64,000 nucleotides of DNA from Actinomadura violacea (GTDB lineage: Bacteria; Actinomycetota; Actinomycetes; Streptosporangiales; Streptosporangiaceae), in NCBI RefSeq assembly GCF_017573465.1, contig NZ_JAGEPF010000007.1, positions 124,001 through 188,000 of the forward strand, read 5' to 3'. The notes under the pieces were generated by a model, which saw only the letters and a list, made by a program, of their open reading frames with translations, searched no databases and was not told the DNA's origin. This document shows positions 30,136-40,100 of the stretch, piece by piece. The position numbers were made by a program, and so were the translations under genes. Position 1 is the stretch's first letter; every line of letters starts with the position of its first letter.

Positions 30136-30981
30136 ATGGGACCGCGGACGACGCTGGCGGCGAGCGCGGCGGTGGCGGCGCTCGCCGCCCTCGCCACCGG
30201 CTGCGCGGACGACTTCGGGCCGGCCACCAACCACGCCAAGGACAGCGCCACCGTCACCGGCGCGGCGCCGGTCGTGGACATCCACAACGGCAGCGGCTCG
30301 GTGCGGATCGTCGCCGGCGCCGGGCCGGTCAAGGTCCACCGCACCATGGACTACCACCACACCAGGCCGGGGCCGATCCCGCGCACGGCCGGCTCGGACG
30401 GCACGCTGCGGCTGGCCGCCGACTGCGACGGCTGCAAGATCGGCTACGAGCTGACCGTGCCGCCCGCGACACAGGTCCGGGTGCACGGCGGCAGCGGCCG
30501 GGTGGACGTCAGCGGGGTCGCCCAGGTCCGCTACGACGGCGGGTCCGGCACGGTCGGTGTCACCCGCGTCACCGGCCCGGTGCAGGTGCGCACCGGCTCG
30601 GGATCCGTCGACGTCAGCCATGTCGGCGCCGCCGTCACGATCCGGGCGGCCTCGGGTGACATCGGGCTGGCGGACGTGGGCGGCGCCGTGGTGGCCGTCA
30701 CCAGCCACGGCGACCTGCACGCCAGCGGCCTGCGGGCGCCGTCGGTCGAGGGCCGCATCGGCTCCGGGTCGCTGAAGCTCGACTTCGCGACCGCCCCGCA
30801 GCGGGTCACCGCGCAGAGCGGCTCGGGGAACATCGAGATCCGGCTGCCGTCGCAGGGGTACCGGATCGAGGCGGCGGCGGGCAGCGGCTCGGTCCACCGG
30901 CGGGTGCCGGACTCGCCGGCGGCGACCGCGCTGATCTCCGCGCACAGCGGATCGGGGGACATCGACATCGACGGGCGCTGA
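30136..30981 (+). CDS. Lipoprotein with DUF4097-type beta-helix repeats
   Basis: 281 aa from ATG 30136, with AGGGGGA upstream; longer in-frame starts would put a charged stretch before the signal peptide. The signal peptide ends in A-L-A-T-G-C, a lipobox-like site. The rest is a string of short beta repeats of the G-S-G-S-V-D-V-S form with alternating small and branched residues, as in DUF4097 putative adhesins. It is divergent from ArsR and shares its operator, so it is probably part of the same envelope response. A link to self-protection against the cluster product is inference. Confidence 0.8.
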   Translation: MGPRTTLAASAAVAALAALATGCADDFGPATNHAKDSATVTGAAPVVDIHNGSGSVRIVAGAGPVKVHRTMDYHHTRPGPIPRTAGSDGTLRLAADCDGCKIGYELTVPPATQVRVHGGSGRVDVSGVAQVRYDGGSGTVGVTRVTGPVQVRTGSGSVDVSHVGAAVTIRAASGDIGLADVGGAVVAVTSHGDLHASGLRAPSVEGRIGSGSLKLDFATAPQRVTAQSGSGNIEIRLPSQGYRIEAAAGSGSVHRRVPDSPAATALISAHSGSGDIDIDGR

Positions 30982-31066
30982 GCCGCCGTCCCGGACAGGG
31001 CGATATAGGAAAGATGGAGCGGTGTTGGGGAGCCTGCGGGAAAAGGCGGAAGAAGGAGCCAGAAGC

Positions 31067-31354
31067 ATGCAGCGCTCAGCCGATCCCATCGTCCGCGCTC
31101 AGGTCCGTGCCGTCATCGCGGAAATCCTGGAGCTCGAACCGGAAGAAATCACGCCGGACGGTCTCTTCCGGGAGGACCACGGCGCCGACTCCATGACGCT
31201 CATCGACATTCTCGGATCGCTCGAGAAGGAATTCGACGTCGCCATCGGCGAAGGGGAGTTGACCCGCATGGTGAATCTGGACGGAGTCCTCGCCGTGCTC
31301 ACCGACGCGGGACTCGCCGGGGCCGCGGCACCGGACGCGGGGGCGCCGCGGTGA
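31067..31354 (+). CDS. Acyl carrier protein of the KS/CLF triplet
   Basis: 95 aa, ATG 31067 with AAGGAG upstream. The phosphopantetheine site is G-A-D-S-M-T-L-I-D. The region around it (E-I-L-E-L-E-P-E-E-I-T-P-D and F-R-E-D-H-G) is type II ACP-like. It overlaps the ketosynthase gene by GTGA. It probably carries the chain for the KS/CLF pair. It is distinct from the ACP at 2565, so the cluster has two separate carrier lines. Confidence 0.9.
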   Translation: MQRSADPIVRAQVRAVIAEILELEPEEITPDGLFREDHGADSMTLIDILGSLEKEFDVAIGEGELTRMVNLDGVLAVLTDAGLAGAAAPDAGAPR

Positions 31355-32634
31355 ACGCCGTACCGAAGGCCGTACCAAAGGCTGGACCCAAGGCCCCGGT
31401 CCGCCGGCGGCGGGTCGTCGTCACCGGGATCGGGCCGGTCACCAGCATCGGCACCGGGGCCGATGCGTTCCGGCGCGCGCTGCGGGCCGGCCGCGACGGC
31501 GCGGGCCCGATCACCGGGATCGACGTCGCCGGGTTCGAGCACACCCAGGGCTGCGAGGTGCGCGGCTTCGACCCCGCCGCCCACCTCGACGTCCTGGACC
31601 CGGCCGAGTGGGGCCGCGCGGCGCTGTTCACCGCCACGGCGGCCCGGCTGGCGGTCGCCGACGCGGGGCTGGACGCGGAGACGCTGCGCCCGCTGCGGAC
31701 CGTCGTCGCCGTCGGCACGACCGACGGGGAGTCCCAGGACCTGGACGCGCTGGTCCGGCAGCGGGCCGAGCGCGGCCCGTCCGCCATGGACCCGGCGCTG
31801 GCGCGGCGCGTCGCCCCGATCCGGCTGGCGGTCGCCGCCGCCCGGGAGCTGGGGCTGACCGACGTCGAGCCGCTGACCGTGTCCACCGCCTGCGCGGCGG
31901 GGAACTACGCGATCGGGCACAGCCTGGACGCCGTCGGTTCCGGCGCCGCCGACATCGCGCTGTGCGGCGGCGCGGACGCCCTGTGCCGCAAGACCTTCGC
32001 GGGCTTCTACCGGCTCGGCACCATCGCGCCGGAGCGGTGCCGCCCGTTCGACGCCGACCGCAACGGCATCCTCACCGGCGAGGGCGCCGGGATGCTCGTG
32101 CTGGAGCCGCTGGAGGCGGCGCTGCGGCGCGGCGCGCGCGTCTACGCGGAGGTCCTCGGCTACGGCCTGAACTGCGACGCCGACCACCCCGTCGCGCCGA
32201 ACGAGGAGAGCATCGCGCGCTGCATGCGGCTCGCCCTGGAGGACGCGGGCGTCAAGCCGTCCGACGTCGACCTCGTCTCCGCCCACGGCACCGGCACCCG
32301 CGCCAACGACGTCACCGAGACCCGCGCGATCCGCCGGGTGCACGGCGACGACCCGCCCCGCACGGTCTCGGTCAAGTCGATGATCGGCCACACGATGGGG
32401 GCGGCCGGCGCGCTGGCGTCCGCCGCCTGCGCCCTGTCGATCCACCACGGGTTCGTCCCGCCGACCATCAACCACCGCCGCACGGACCCCGAGTGCGCGA
32501 TCGACTGCGTGCCGAACCGGGCGCTGCCGGTCCGGCCGCGCATCGTGCAGAACAACGCGCTGGCGTTCGGCGGCACCAACTGCGTGCTGATCCTCGGGCG
32601 CTGCGACGAGGCGGAGCGGGGAGGCGCGCGGTGA
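31351..32634 (+). CDS. Beta-ketoacyl synthase (FabF / type II KS alpha)
   Basis: 427 aa from GTG 31351. The thiolase-fold catalytic set is complete: Cys181 in S-T-A-C-A-A-G, His312 in H-G-T-G-T, Lys342 in V-K-S-M-I-G, His347 in G-H-T-M-G-A-A-G. The C terminus has the F-G-G-T-N loop. It condenses a malonyl unit with an acyl chain on an ACP. It is tightly coupled to a partner lacking the active-site Cys, so the pair is KS alpha/CLF-like. No ketoreductase, dehydratase or acyltransferase is nearby. Any such steps would use primary fatty-acid enzymes. Confidence 0.92.
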   Translation: MNAVPKAVPKAGPKAPVRRRRVVVTGIGPVTSIGTGADAFRRALRAGRDGAGPITGIDVAGFEHTQGCEVRGFDPAAHLDVLDPAEWGRAALFTATAARLAVADAGLDAETLRPLRTVVAVGTTDGESQDLDALVRQRAERGPSAMDPALARRVAPIRLAVAAARELGLTDVEPLTVSTACAAGNYAIGHSLDAVGSGAADIALCGGADALCRKTFAGFYRLGTIAPERCRPFDADRNGILTGEGAGMLVLEPLEAALRRGARVYAEVLGYGLNCDADHPVAPNEESIARCMRLALEDAGVKPSDVDLVSAHGTGTRANDVTETRAIRRVHGDDPPRTVSVKSMIGHTMGAAGALASAACALSIHHGFVPPTINHRRTDPECAIDCVPNRALPVRPRIVQNNALAFGGTNCVLILGRCDEAERGGAR

Positions 32635-33755
32635 ACCCGCTGATCACCGGCTGGACGGCCGTGTCCCCCTACGGCGTCGGCCGCGCCGCGTTCGCCGCGG
32701 GCGTCCGGGCGGACGGCACCGCCGTCGCGCCGCTGGACCGGGCGGAGTGGGGCGGCCCGCCCGTCCGCGAGGCCGCGCGGGTCCCGATCGGGGCACCGCG
32801 CGACGTCCTCGGCCGCAAGGGGACCCGCACCATGGACCGGGCCACCGCGATGGCGGTGCTCGCCGCCCGCGACCTGCTGCGCGACCCATCGCCAGAAGAG
32901 GCCGAGGCGGTGCCGGAAGCCGAGGCGGAGCGCACGGCGCTGGTGCTCGGCGTGTCCACCGGCCCGATCGCGAGCCTGATGGACTTCACCGCGGACTCCT
33001 TCACCCGGGACCGGCCGTACCTGGTGGACGCGGCCCGCTTCCCCGGCGCGCTGATGAACTTCACCGCCGCCCAGCTGGCGATCTGGCACCGGCTGCGCGG
33101 CCCCAACTCGACGATCGCCGCGTCCCGGGTCGCCGGGCTCGCGGCGCTCGGGTACGCGCTGCGGCTGCAGCGCGCGGGCCGCGCCGACACCGTGCTGTGC
33201 GGGGCCGTCGAGGAGTTCACCGAGGAACGGGCCTGGCTGGAATGGCATGCCGCGCCGCCCGGCGCACTCCCGCCGGTGCTCGGCGAAGGCTGCGCGATGG
33301 TGCGGCTCACCATGCCGGCGGCCGCCGCGGACCAGGGGCCGGCGGCCGAACTCGCCGCGGTGGCCTCCGGGCTCGCCGGGCCGGACAACGCCGCACAGGT
33401 GCTGGAACGCTGCGCGCGGCGGGCGCTCGCCGAGGCGGGGGAGCGCCCGGACGACGTGTGGGCCGTCGCGCCCGCCGACCCGCCGGGACCGCCCGGCGAC
33501 GCCGAGGCCGAGGCGATCGACGCCCTGTTCGGCCGTGCCGACGGCCGCGGCGGGGGACCGGTGCGCGTCCGCACCGCCGGCCGGCTCGGCGACACGCACG
33601 CCGCGTCCGCCGCGTTCCAGACGGCGGCCGTGCTCGCCCTGGCCGAGCACGACGAGGCGGCCGCGGGACGGCCCGCACTGATCACCGCTGTGGACCGCGA
33701 CGGCGCCGTCGCCTGCGCGGTCCTGCGCCCGGCCGCCGGGAGGCGGCCGGGCTGA
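32631..33755 (+). CDS. Chain-length-factor-like ketosynthase homologue (KS beta)
   Basis: 374 aa, GTGA overlap with the KS gene. KS fold, but the nucleophile region reads S-T-I-A-A-S-R-V-A-G with no cysteine, and the downstream His motifs are not recognisable. It is shorter than the KS partner and more diverged. This is the usual picture of a chain-length factor that forms a heterodimer with KS alpha. It may define or extend the acyl group of the lipopeptide, or make a separate building block. Confidence 0.85.
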   Translation: MNPLITGWTAVSPYGVGRAAFAAGVRADGTAVAPLDRAEWGGPPVREAARVPIGAPRDVLGRKGTRTMDRATAMAVLAARDLLRDPSPEEAEAVPEAEAERTALVLGVSTGPIASLMDFTADSFTRDRPYLVDAARFPGALMNFTAAQLAIWHRLRGPNSTIAASRVAGLAALGYALRLQRAGRADTVLCGAVEEFTEERAWLEWHAAPPGALPPVLGEGCAMVRLTMPAAAADQGPAAELAAVASGLAGPDNAAQVLERCARRALAEAGERPDDVWAVAPADPPGPPGDAEAEAIDALFGRADGRGGGPVRVRTAGRLGDTHAASAAFQTAAVLALAEHDEAAAGRPALITAVDRDGAVACAVLRPAAGRRPG

Positions 33756-33786
33756 TGAGACCCCGATCCGGATGATGAGGTGACCC

Positions 33787-34623
33787 ATGAAGAAAGCGAA
33801 GGCGGCCGGCGTGCCCGGCCCGGCCGGCGCGCCCGCCGCCTCCGGCTCCCGGGACCCGGAGGCCCGCCGCCCCGGCCCGGGCGGCGGGCAGGACGGCCCG
33901 GCCGTCGCGCTGACCGGCGTCACGCGCCGCTACGGCGCGGGCGACGCCGCGGTCACCGCGCTGCGCGACGTCACGGTCGCGCTGCCGCGGCGCCGCCTGA
34001 CCTGCGTCATGGGCCCGTCCGGATCGGGGAAGAGCACCCTGCTGCAGTGCGCCGCCGGGCTGGACCGGCCGACGTCGGGCCGGGTCGCGCTCGGCGACGT
34101 CGAGCTGACCTCCCGCTCGGAGGAGCAGCTGACCGAGCTGCGCCGGGAGCGGGTCGGGTTCGTCTTCCAGGCGTTCAACCTGGTGCCGTTCCTCACGGCC
34201 GAGCAGAACGTGGGCCTGCCGCTGCGGCTGTCGGGCGCGCGGGTGGACCAGCGGCGGGTGCGCGAGGTGCTCGCCCGCGTCGGGCTGGGCGAGCGCGCGC
34301 GGCACCGGCCCGCGCAGCTGTCGGGCGGCCAGCAGCAGCGGGTCGCGATCGCACGCGCCCTGGTCGCCGACCCCGAGGTCGTCTTCGCCGACGAGCCGAC
34401 GGGCGCGCTCGACACCGCCGCGGCCCGCGAGGTGCTCGGCCTGCTGCGCCGGTCGGTGGACGCGCTCGGCCACACCGTCGTCATGGTCACCCACGACCCG
34501 GTCGCCGCCTCCTACGCCGACACCGTGCTGTTCCTGGCGGACGGGCGGGTCGTCGACACGCTGGACGGGCCGTCCGCCGACGCCGTCGCGGCGCGGATGA
34601 GCAGGCTGGAGGAGGGATGCTGA
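33787..34623 (+). CDS. ABC transporter ATP-binding protein (MacB/LolD-like)
   Basis: 278 aa, ATG with GAGGTGA upstream. Walker A G-P-S-G-S-G-K-S-T at about aa 77, Q-loop in F-V-F-Q-A-F, signature L-S-G-G-Q-Q-Q-R at about 178, Walker B V-V-F-A-D-E-P at about 198, H-loop T-H-D. A Gly/Pro-rich tail of about 38 residues precedes the domain. It overlaps the FtsX-type permease gene by 7 bp. In such clusters these pairs serve export or antibiotic removal from the membrane. Confidence 0.93.
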   Translation: MKKAKAAGVPGPAGAPAASGSRDPEARRPGPGGGQDGPAVALTGVTRRYGAGDAAVTALRDVTVALPRRRLTCVMGPSGSGKSTLLQCAAGLDRPTSGRVALGDVELTSRSEEQLTELRRERVGFVFQAFNLVPFLTAEQNVGLPLRLSGARVDQRRVREVLARVGLGERARHRPAQLSGGQQQRVAIARALVADPEVVFADEPTGALDTAAAREVLGLLRRSVDALGHTVVMVTHDPVAASYADTVLFLADGRVVDTLDGPSADAVAARMSRLEEGC

Positions 34624-37106
34624 GGCTCGCCCTCTGGTCGACGTGGCACCGCAAGGGCGCCCTCGTGGCCGCGTTCGTGGCGCTGTGGGCGGCGGCCGCC
34701 CTCATCACCGCCTGCGGCGTCCTGCTGCAGACCGGTGTCGCGGGCGAGCCCCGGCCGCAGCGGTACTCCGGGGCGCCCGTCGTGGTGACCGGTGACCAGA
34801 ACGTCCACGTCGTGCAGTACCACAAGGGCCACGCCCGGCACCGTTCCCGTGCCATCGACCAGCGGGCATGGCTGCCGGAGAGCGCGCTCGCCCGGGTCGC
34901 CGGCGCGCCCGGCGTGCGGCGCGCCGTCCCCGAGCTGAGCTTCCCGGCGAACCTGGTCTCGGCGTCCGGGCACCCGCTGGGCGGGGGGCCGTCCCTCGGG
35001 CACGCCTGGCGGTCGGCCTCGCTGACCCCGATGGCGATCGCCGCCGGACGCGCGCCCGCCCGCGCCGACGAGATCGCCGTGGACGCCGGCACCGCCCGCC
35101 GGGCCGGCGTCCGGCCGGGCGACCGGGTGCTCGTCCAGTCCACCCGGGCCCCCGCGCGCTACACCGTCAGCGGCGTGACGGACCGCGGCCTGCGCGGCCA
35201 GGCCGCCCTCTACTTCGCCGACCCCGAAGCGCGGCGCCTGGCCGGGCACCCCGGCCTGATCACCGCGATCGGCGTCAGCCCGGCCTCGGCGCTGCCCGCC
35301 GTGCGCGACGCCCTGCGGGGCGTGCCCTCCACCGTCCGCGCCGGGAACGCGCGCGGCACGCTGGAGTTCCCGGACGCGTCCGGCTACAAGGTCATGCTGA
35401 TCAGCATGGGCGCCACCGTCGGCGGCATCTCGCTCGGCATCGCCGTCCTCGTGGTGGCGGGCACCTTCACCCTGTCGATCCAGCAGCGGCTGCGCGAGAT
35501 CGCCCTGCTGCGCGCCGTCGCCGCGACCCCCAAGCAGGTGCGCAGGCTGATCGGGCGGGAGGCGCTCGTCCTCGCCCTGATCGCCGGGACGGCCGGGGCG
35601 CTGTGCGGGCTCGGCCTCGTCGCCGCCCTGCGCGGCCTGTTCGTGGCGGCCGGGTCGCTGCCGCCGACGCTGCCGCTGTCGGTCGGCCCGTATCCGGTCG
35701 TGGTCGCCGTCGCCACCGTCACCGCGGCGGCCTGGTCCGCCGCGCAGACCTCGGCGTGGCGCGCCAACCGGATCCGGCCGGTGGAGTCGCTCGGCGAGGT
35801 CGCCGCGCCGCGCCCCGGGACCGCCCGGTGGGCCCGCGCCGTCGGCGCCGCCTGCCTGGCCGGGTTCGGCGGGGTGCTGGTCGTGCTCAGCCTGCTGCAC
35901 GACGAGAAGGGGGCGCTGCCGGTCGCGTTCGGCGGCGTGGTGCTGGCGGCGGGGGCGGTCGCGGTGTTCGGCGCGCCGCTCGCGCGCGGCACGGTCGCCC
36001 TCACGGCGCTGGCCGCCCGCTGGTCCCCGGTCGGCGGCTACCTGGCCGCCGAGGGCAACCGCGCCGACCACCGGCGCCTCGCCGCGGTGATCGCGCCGCT
36101 CAGCCTCGCGGTCAGCATCACCTGCACCGTGGTGTTCGTGTACACGACGCTCGGCGGCGCGGCCTCCGCGCAGGCCCGCGCCGGAACCATCGGAGACCAC
36201 GTGGTGACCGGCCCCCTCGGGGTGCCCGCCGAGGCCGCCGCGCAACTGCGCCGCGTGCCCGGCGTCCGCACCGTCACCGAGATCGTGCACAGCGACGTCT
36301 ACCTGGGCCGCGACCGGTACGCCGCGGAAGGCGTCACGCCCGCCGGCGTCGGCGGCACACTCGACGTCGGGGTCCGCGAGGGATCGCTGGCCTCCCTCGC
36401 GGACGGCACCGTCGCCGTGAGCCGCAACGCCGCCGGCGGCATGCACGCCGGCCTCGGACACGTCCTGCGGCTCAAGCTCGGCGACGGCACGCCGGTGTCC
36501 GCGCGGGTCGTCGCCCTCTATGACCGCGGCCTGGGGTTCGGGGACGTGCTGCTGCCGCATGACCAGGTCGCCGCGCACGTCGACGATCCACGGGCCGCCC
36601 AGGTCGTGGTGAACGGCGGGACGCGCGACCAGGTCGCCGCCGCGCTGGGCGCCTTCCCCGGCCTGAAGCAGTCCGGCCCGCACGCCCCGCCCGCCGCGGG
36701 CCCGCAGGGCGGCGGCTCGCTCGTCAACATGGTGATCATGGCGCTCGTCGTCGTCTTCACGGCGATCGCGGTGGTCAACACGCTGGCGATGGCGACCGCC
36801 GGGCGCCGCCGCGAGCTGGCGCTGCTCCGGCTGATCGGGACGCAGAGCCGGCAGATCCGCGCGATGCTGCGCTGGGAGACGCTCGCCGTCGCCGTCGTCG
36901 CCGTCGCCGTGGGCTCGCTGATCGCGCTGGCCACCCTCGCGGCCTTCAGCGCCGGCATCACCGGGACGGTGGTGCCGCACGTGCGGGTCCCCGCCTACGC
37001 CGCGGTGGTGCTGGCCGCCGGAGCGCTCGCCTGGGCGGCCACCGCCGTGCCGGCCCGCGCCCTGCTGCGCAGCAGGCCCGAGACGGGCATCGGCATCCGG
37101 GAGTGA
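34617..37106 (+). CDS. FtsX-family ABC permease, two FtsX domains
   Basis: 829 aa. One N-terminal membrane helix, a long extracytoplasmic region (about aa 45-255), then FtsX-type membrane blocks at about 260-390 and 715-829, with further helices and another soluble part between. The Q-Q-R-L-R-E-I-A-L-L-R and G-R-R-R-E-L-A-L-L-R-L segments are FtsX coupling sequences, one per block. It works with the ATPase gene it overlaps. Role by context: product export or self-resistance. It is convergent with the SARP gene. Confidence 0.9.
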   Translation: MLRLALWSTWHRKGALVAAFVALWAAAALITACGVLLQTGVAGEPRPQRYSGAPVVVTGDQNVHVVQYHKGHARHRSRAIDQRAWLPESALARVAGAPGVRRAVPELSFPANLVSASGHPLGGGPSLGHAWRSASLTPMAIAAGRAPARADEIAVDAGTARRAGVRPGDRVLVQSTRAPARYTVSGVTDRGLRGQAALYFADPEARRLAGHPGLITAIGVSPASALPAVRDALRGVPSTVRAGNARGTLEFPDASGYKVMLISMGATVGGISLGIAVLVVAGTFTLSIQQRLREIALLRAVAATPKQVRRLIGREALVLALIAGTAGALCGLGLVAALRGLFVAAGSLPPTLPLSVGPYPVVVAVATVTAAAWSAAQTSAWRANRIRPVESLGEVAAPRPGTARWARAVGAACLAGFGGVLVVLSLLHDEKGALPVAFGGVVLAAGAVAVFGAPLARGTVALTALAARWSPVGGYLAAEGNRADHRRLAAVIAPLSLAVSITCTVVFVYTTLGGAASAQARAGTIGDHVVTGPLGVPAEAAAQLRRVPGVRTVTEIVHSDVYLGRDRYAAEGVTPAGVGGTLDVGVREGSLASLADGTVAVSRNAAGGMHAGLGHVLRLKLGDGTPVSARVVALYDRGLGFGDVLLPHDQVAAHVDDPRAAQVVVNGGTRDQVAAALGAFPGLKQSGPHAPPAAGPQGGGSLVNMVIMALVVVFTAIAVVNTLAMATAGRRRELALLRLIGTQSRQIRAMLRWETLAVAVVAVAVGSLIALATLAAFSAGITGTVVPHVRVPAYAAVVLAAGALAWAATAVPARALLRSRPETGIGIRE

Positions 37107-37175
37107 CGCGCGGCGCGGCGCCGTCCGCCGCGGGCGCCCGGCGCCAGCCCGTGCCCCGTGCGGGCCGGCGGGACG

Positions 37176-40100
37176 TCACCGGGCGCCCTCGGCCGCGTGG
37201 TCCCCGTTCATGAGGGCGGCCGTCCCGTTCCACGCCTCCGGCGGGCCGAACTCCTCCAGGGCGTCCAGCCTGGACCGCAGGACCGCTCCTTCCGGATAGC
37301 CGAGCCGGACGCAGTGGTCCAGGCCGCGCCGCCACGACGCGGCGGCGTCGTCCGGCGAGCCCGCCGAGAGCTGCGCGTCCCCGAGCGCCAGCAGCGTCCG
37401 CGTCTCCCACAGCGGCATCGCCAGCGTCTCCCAGAGCCGCACCGCCTGCTCCAGCAGCCCGATCGCGGCGGACGGCCCGCCCAGGGCATGGGTGACCTCG
37501 CCGAGACCGCGCAGCGCGACCGCGTGACCGAACCCGCCGCCGAGACCGAGGTCGGCGAACCGGCCGATGGCCTGCCGGTAGAGGGACCGGGCGCGCTCGG
37601 GCTGGTCCCACAGCCGGTACAGGTCGCCCAGGCTGATGAGCACGTAGGCGACCCCTGTCCAGTCCCGCATCGCGGTCAGCCGGGATCGGCACTCCTCCAG
37701 ATGCGCCGCCGCCTCGGTGAACCGGCCGGTCTCCCGCTCGATGATGCCGATGTTGCGCATCATCAGCGTGGCGTAGCGCGGCCGGTCGAGCGCCGTCCAG
37801 ATGGCCTGGCTGTTGCGGTACAGCTCCATGGCCGCCTCCGGCTGCGCGAGTTCGAGGCGGATCTCCGCGAGGCCCGCGAAGCACTGCGCCTCGCCGACCC
37901 GGTGCCCGGCCTGCCGCGCCATCGTCAGCGCCTCGTTCAGCAGCCCGGCCGCCCGCTCGTGGTCGCCGGCCTGCCGGTAGCTGTCGGCGCAGTGCACCAG
38001 CGCGTCCACCTCGCCGCTCCGCTCACCGAGCTCGCGGAACAGCGTCTGCGCGCTCTCGGCGTGGGTGCGGTGGGCGTCGGCGTCCTTGAAGTAGGCGGCG
38101 AGCTCCGCCAGCCCGCGGTGCGCCACGGCTTCGCCGAGCCGGTCGCCGGCGCGGTGCGTCGCCGCGAGCACCGCCTGGTGCGTGCCCGTCCACTCGTCGA
38201 AGCGGTGCCGCAGGTCGAAGTAGCCGGTCACCGCCTGCATCAGCTCCCACGCCGCGGTCGTGCGCCCCGCCCGGCACGCCTGCTGGACCAGCGCCACCAG
38301 CACCGAGAACTCGGCGTCGAACCAGGCGAACGGGTCGGCGACCAGGGACTCCAGCCGCCGGGGGTCGGGCTGCCAGCGCGGCGCGCCGCCGGAGATCACG
38401 CCGAAGCACTGGGTGGGCAGGATCCGGTCGGCGGCCGCCGCCACGGTGAGCCAGGCGCCCAGCGCCCGGTCCAGCACGGCGTCCCGCTCGGCCGCGCCGT
38501 CCCGCTCCTCGGCCAGCTCCCGGGCGAAAAGCCGGACCAGGTCGTGGAACCGGTAGCGGGTCAGATGCGGCAGGCGGCCGGGCGAGGCGATCTCCAGCAG
38601 CCACGCGTCGGCGAGCCGCTCGGCGATCCGCACGCCCTGCGCCTCCGACACCCCGAGCAGCACGCCGACCGACCAGGCCGGGAGGTCGGCGACGTCGAGG
38701 GCGCCCAGCGCCCGGAAGGCGCGCTGGTCGATCCTGCGCAGCCCGTCGTAGCTGATCCGCAGGCTCGCGCGCACGTCGAGGTCGTCGAGCTGGAACTCGT
38801 CCAGCCGGTCCTGCTCGCCCACCAGCGAGGTGACCAGCCCGGACAGCCGCCGGTGCGGGCGGCTGGCACAGCGCCCGCAGGCGATGCGCAACGCGATCGG
38901 CAGCCCGCCGCACAGCTCGACCAGCCGCCGCGCCGCCTCCGGCTCGCTCGCCGCGTGCTCCGGGGCGACCGCCGCCACGAACGCGAGCCCGTCGGCCTCG
39001 CTGAGCGGCGCCAGCGGCAGGTGCCGCGAGCCCTCCAGCGAGGCCATCGGCCGGCTGCTCGTGACGACGATGCGGCACATCGTCCCGCCCGGCAGCAGCG
39101 GCCGCACCTGCTGCACGTCGGCGGCGTTGTCCAGCACGATCAGCACGCGCCGGTCGATCAGCCTGCTGCGGTAGAGCTGGTGCCGCTCCTCCAGCGTCCC
39201 CGGAAGGATCAGCTCCTCGCCGCCGAGCGCGCGCAGGAACCAGGCCAGCACCTCCGCCGGATCGAGCCGCTCGTCCCCGTTGCGGCGCAGGTCCACGTAG
39301 AGCTGCCCGTCGGGGAACTCGTCCGCCAGCAGGTGCGCCGCCCGCACCGCCAGCGCCGTCTTCCCCACGCCCGGCATCCCGGAGATGACGGTGACGAGCG
39401 CGTACCCGTCCGCCCGGCCGTCGGGCCCGTCGTCCGGCGTCTGGCGGACGGACGACAGCAGCCGGCGGAGTTCCTCTTCCCGGCCGGTGAAGTCGGTGAC
39501 GTCGCGCGGGAGCATCGCGGGGCGCACACCCAGCCAGCCGCTGACGGGGCGGACGGCGTCCGCGGCCGGGTCCGCGGCTGTGCCCGCAGCTGGGTCCGGG
39601 GCGGCGGGCCCGGCCGGCGGACGTACCGTGGCGGAGCCGTCATGCGGCCTGTCCAGGTCCGATCCGTTCCCCCGGCGCTCGTCCCGCAGCGGCTCGAGCG
39701 GCCGCTGGTTGAGGATGGCGTGATGAGCCGCCCGTAACTCGTCGCCGGGATCGATGCCGAGGTCGTCGAGCAGGTTGCGCCGCGCGTTGTCGTAGACGCC
39801 GAGTGCGTCGGCCTGGCGGCCGCTGCGGTAGAGGGCCGTCATGAGCTGCTCGTGCAGCTTCTCCCGGTACGGGTGTTCGGCCACCAGGCGGGTCAGCTCC
39901 GAGATGAGGTCGTGGTGGCGGCCGAGCACGAGGTCGAGCCCGATGCGCTGCTCGACGGCCGTCATGTACTCCTCTTCCAGCCGGGGCTGCTCGGCGATCG
40001 CGAGGAAGTCCGCCGCGTCGGCGAGCGGATCCGCGCCCCGCCACAGGGACAGCGCCGCGGCGATCTCGGCCGCGGCATCGGTGTGACGGCCCTGCACCGC

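Noticed and set aside
37107..37175. Terminator between the convergent permease and SARP genes
   Set aside because: Only scattered GGCGCC self-complementary words; no single convincing stem.
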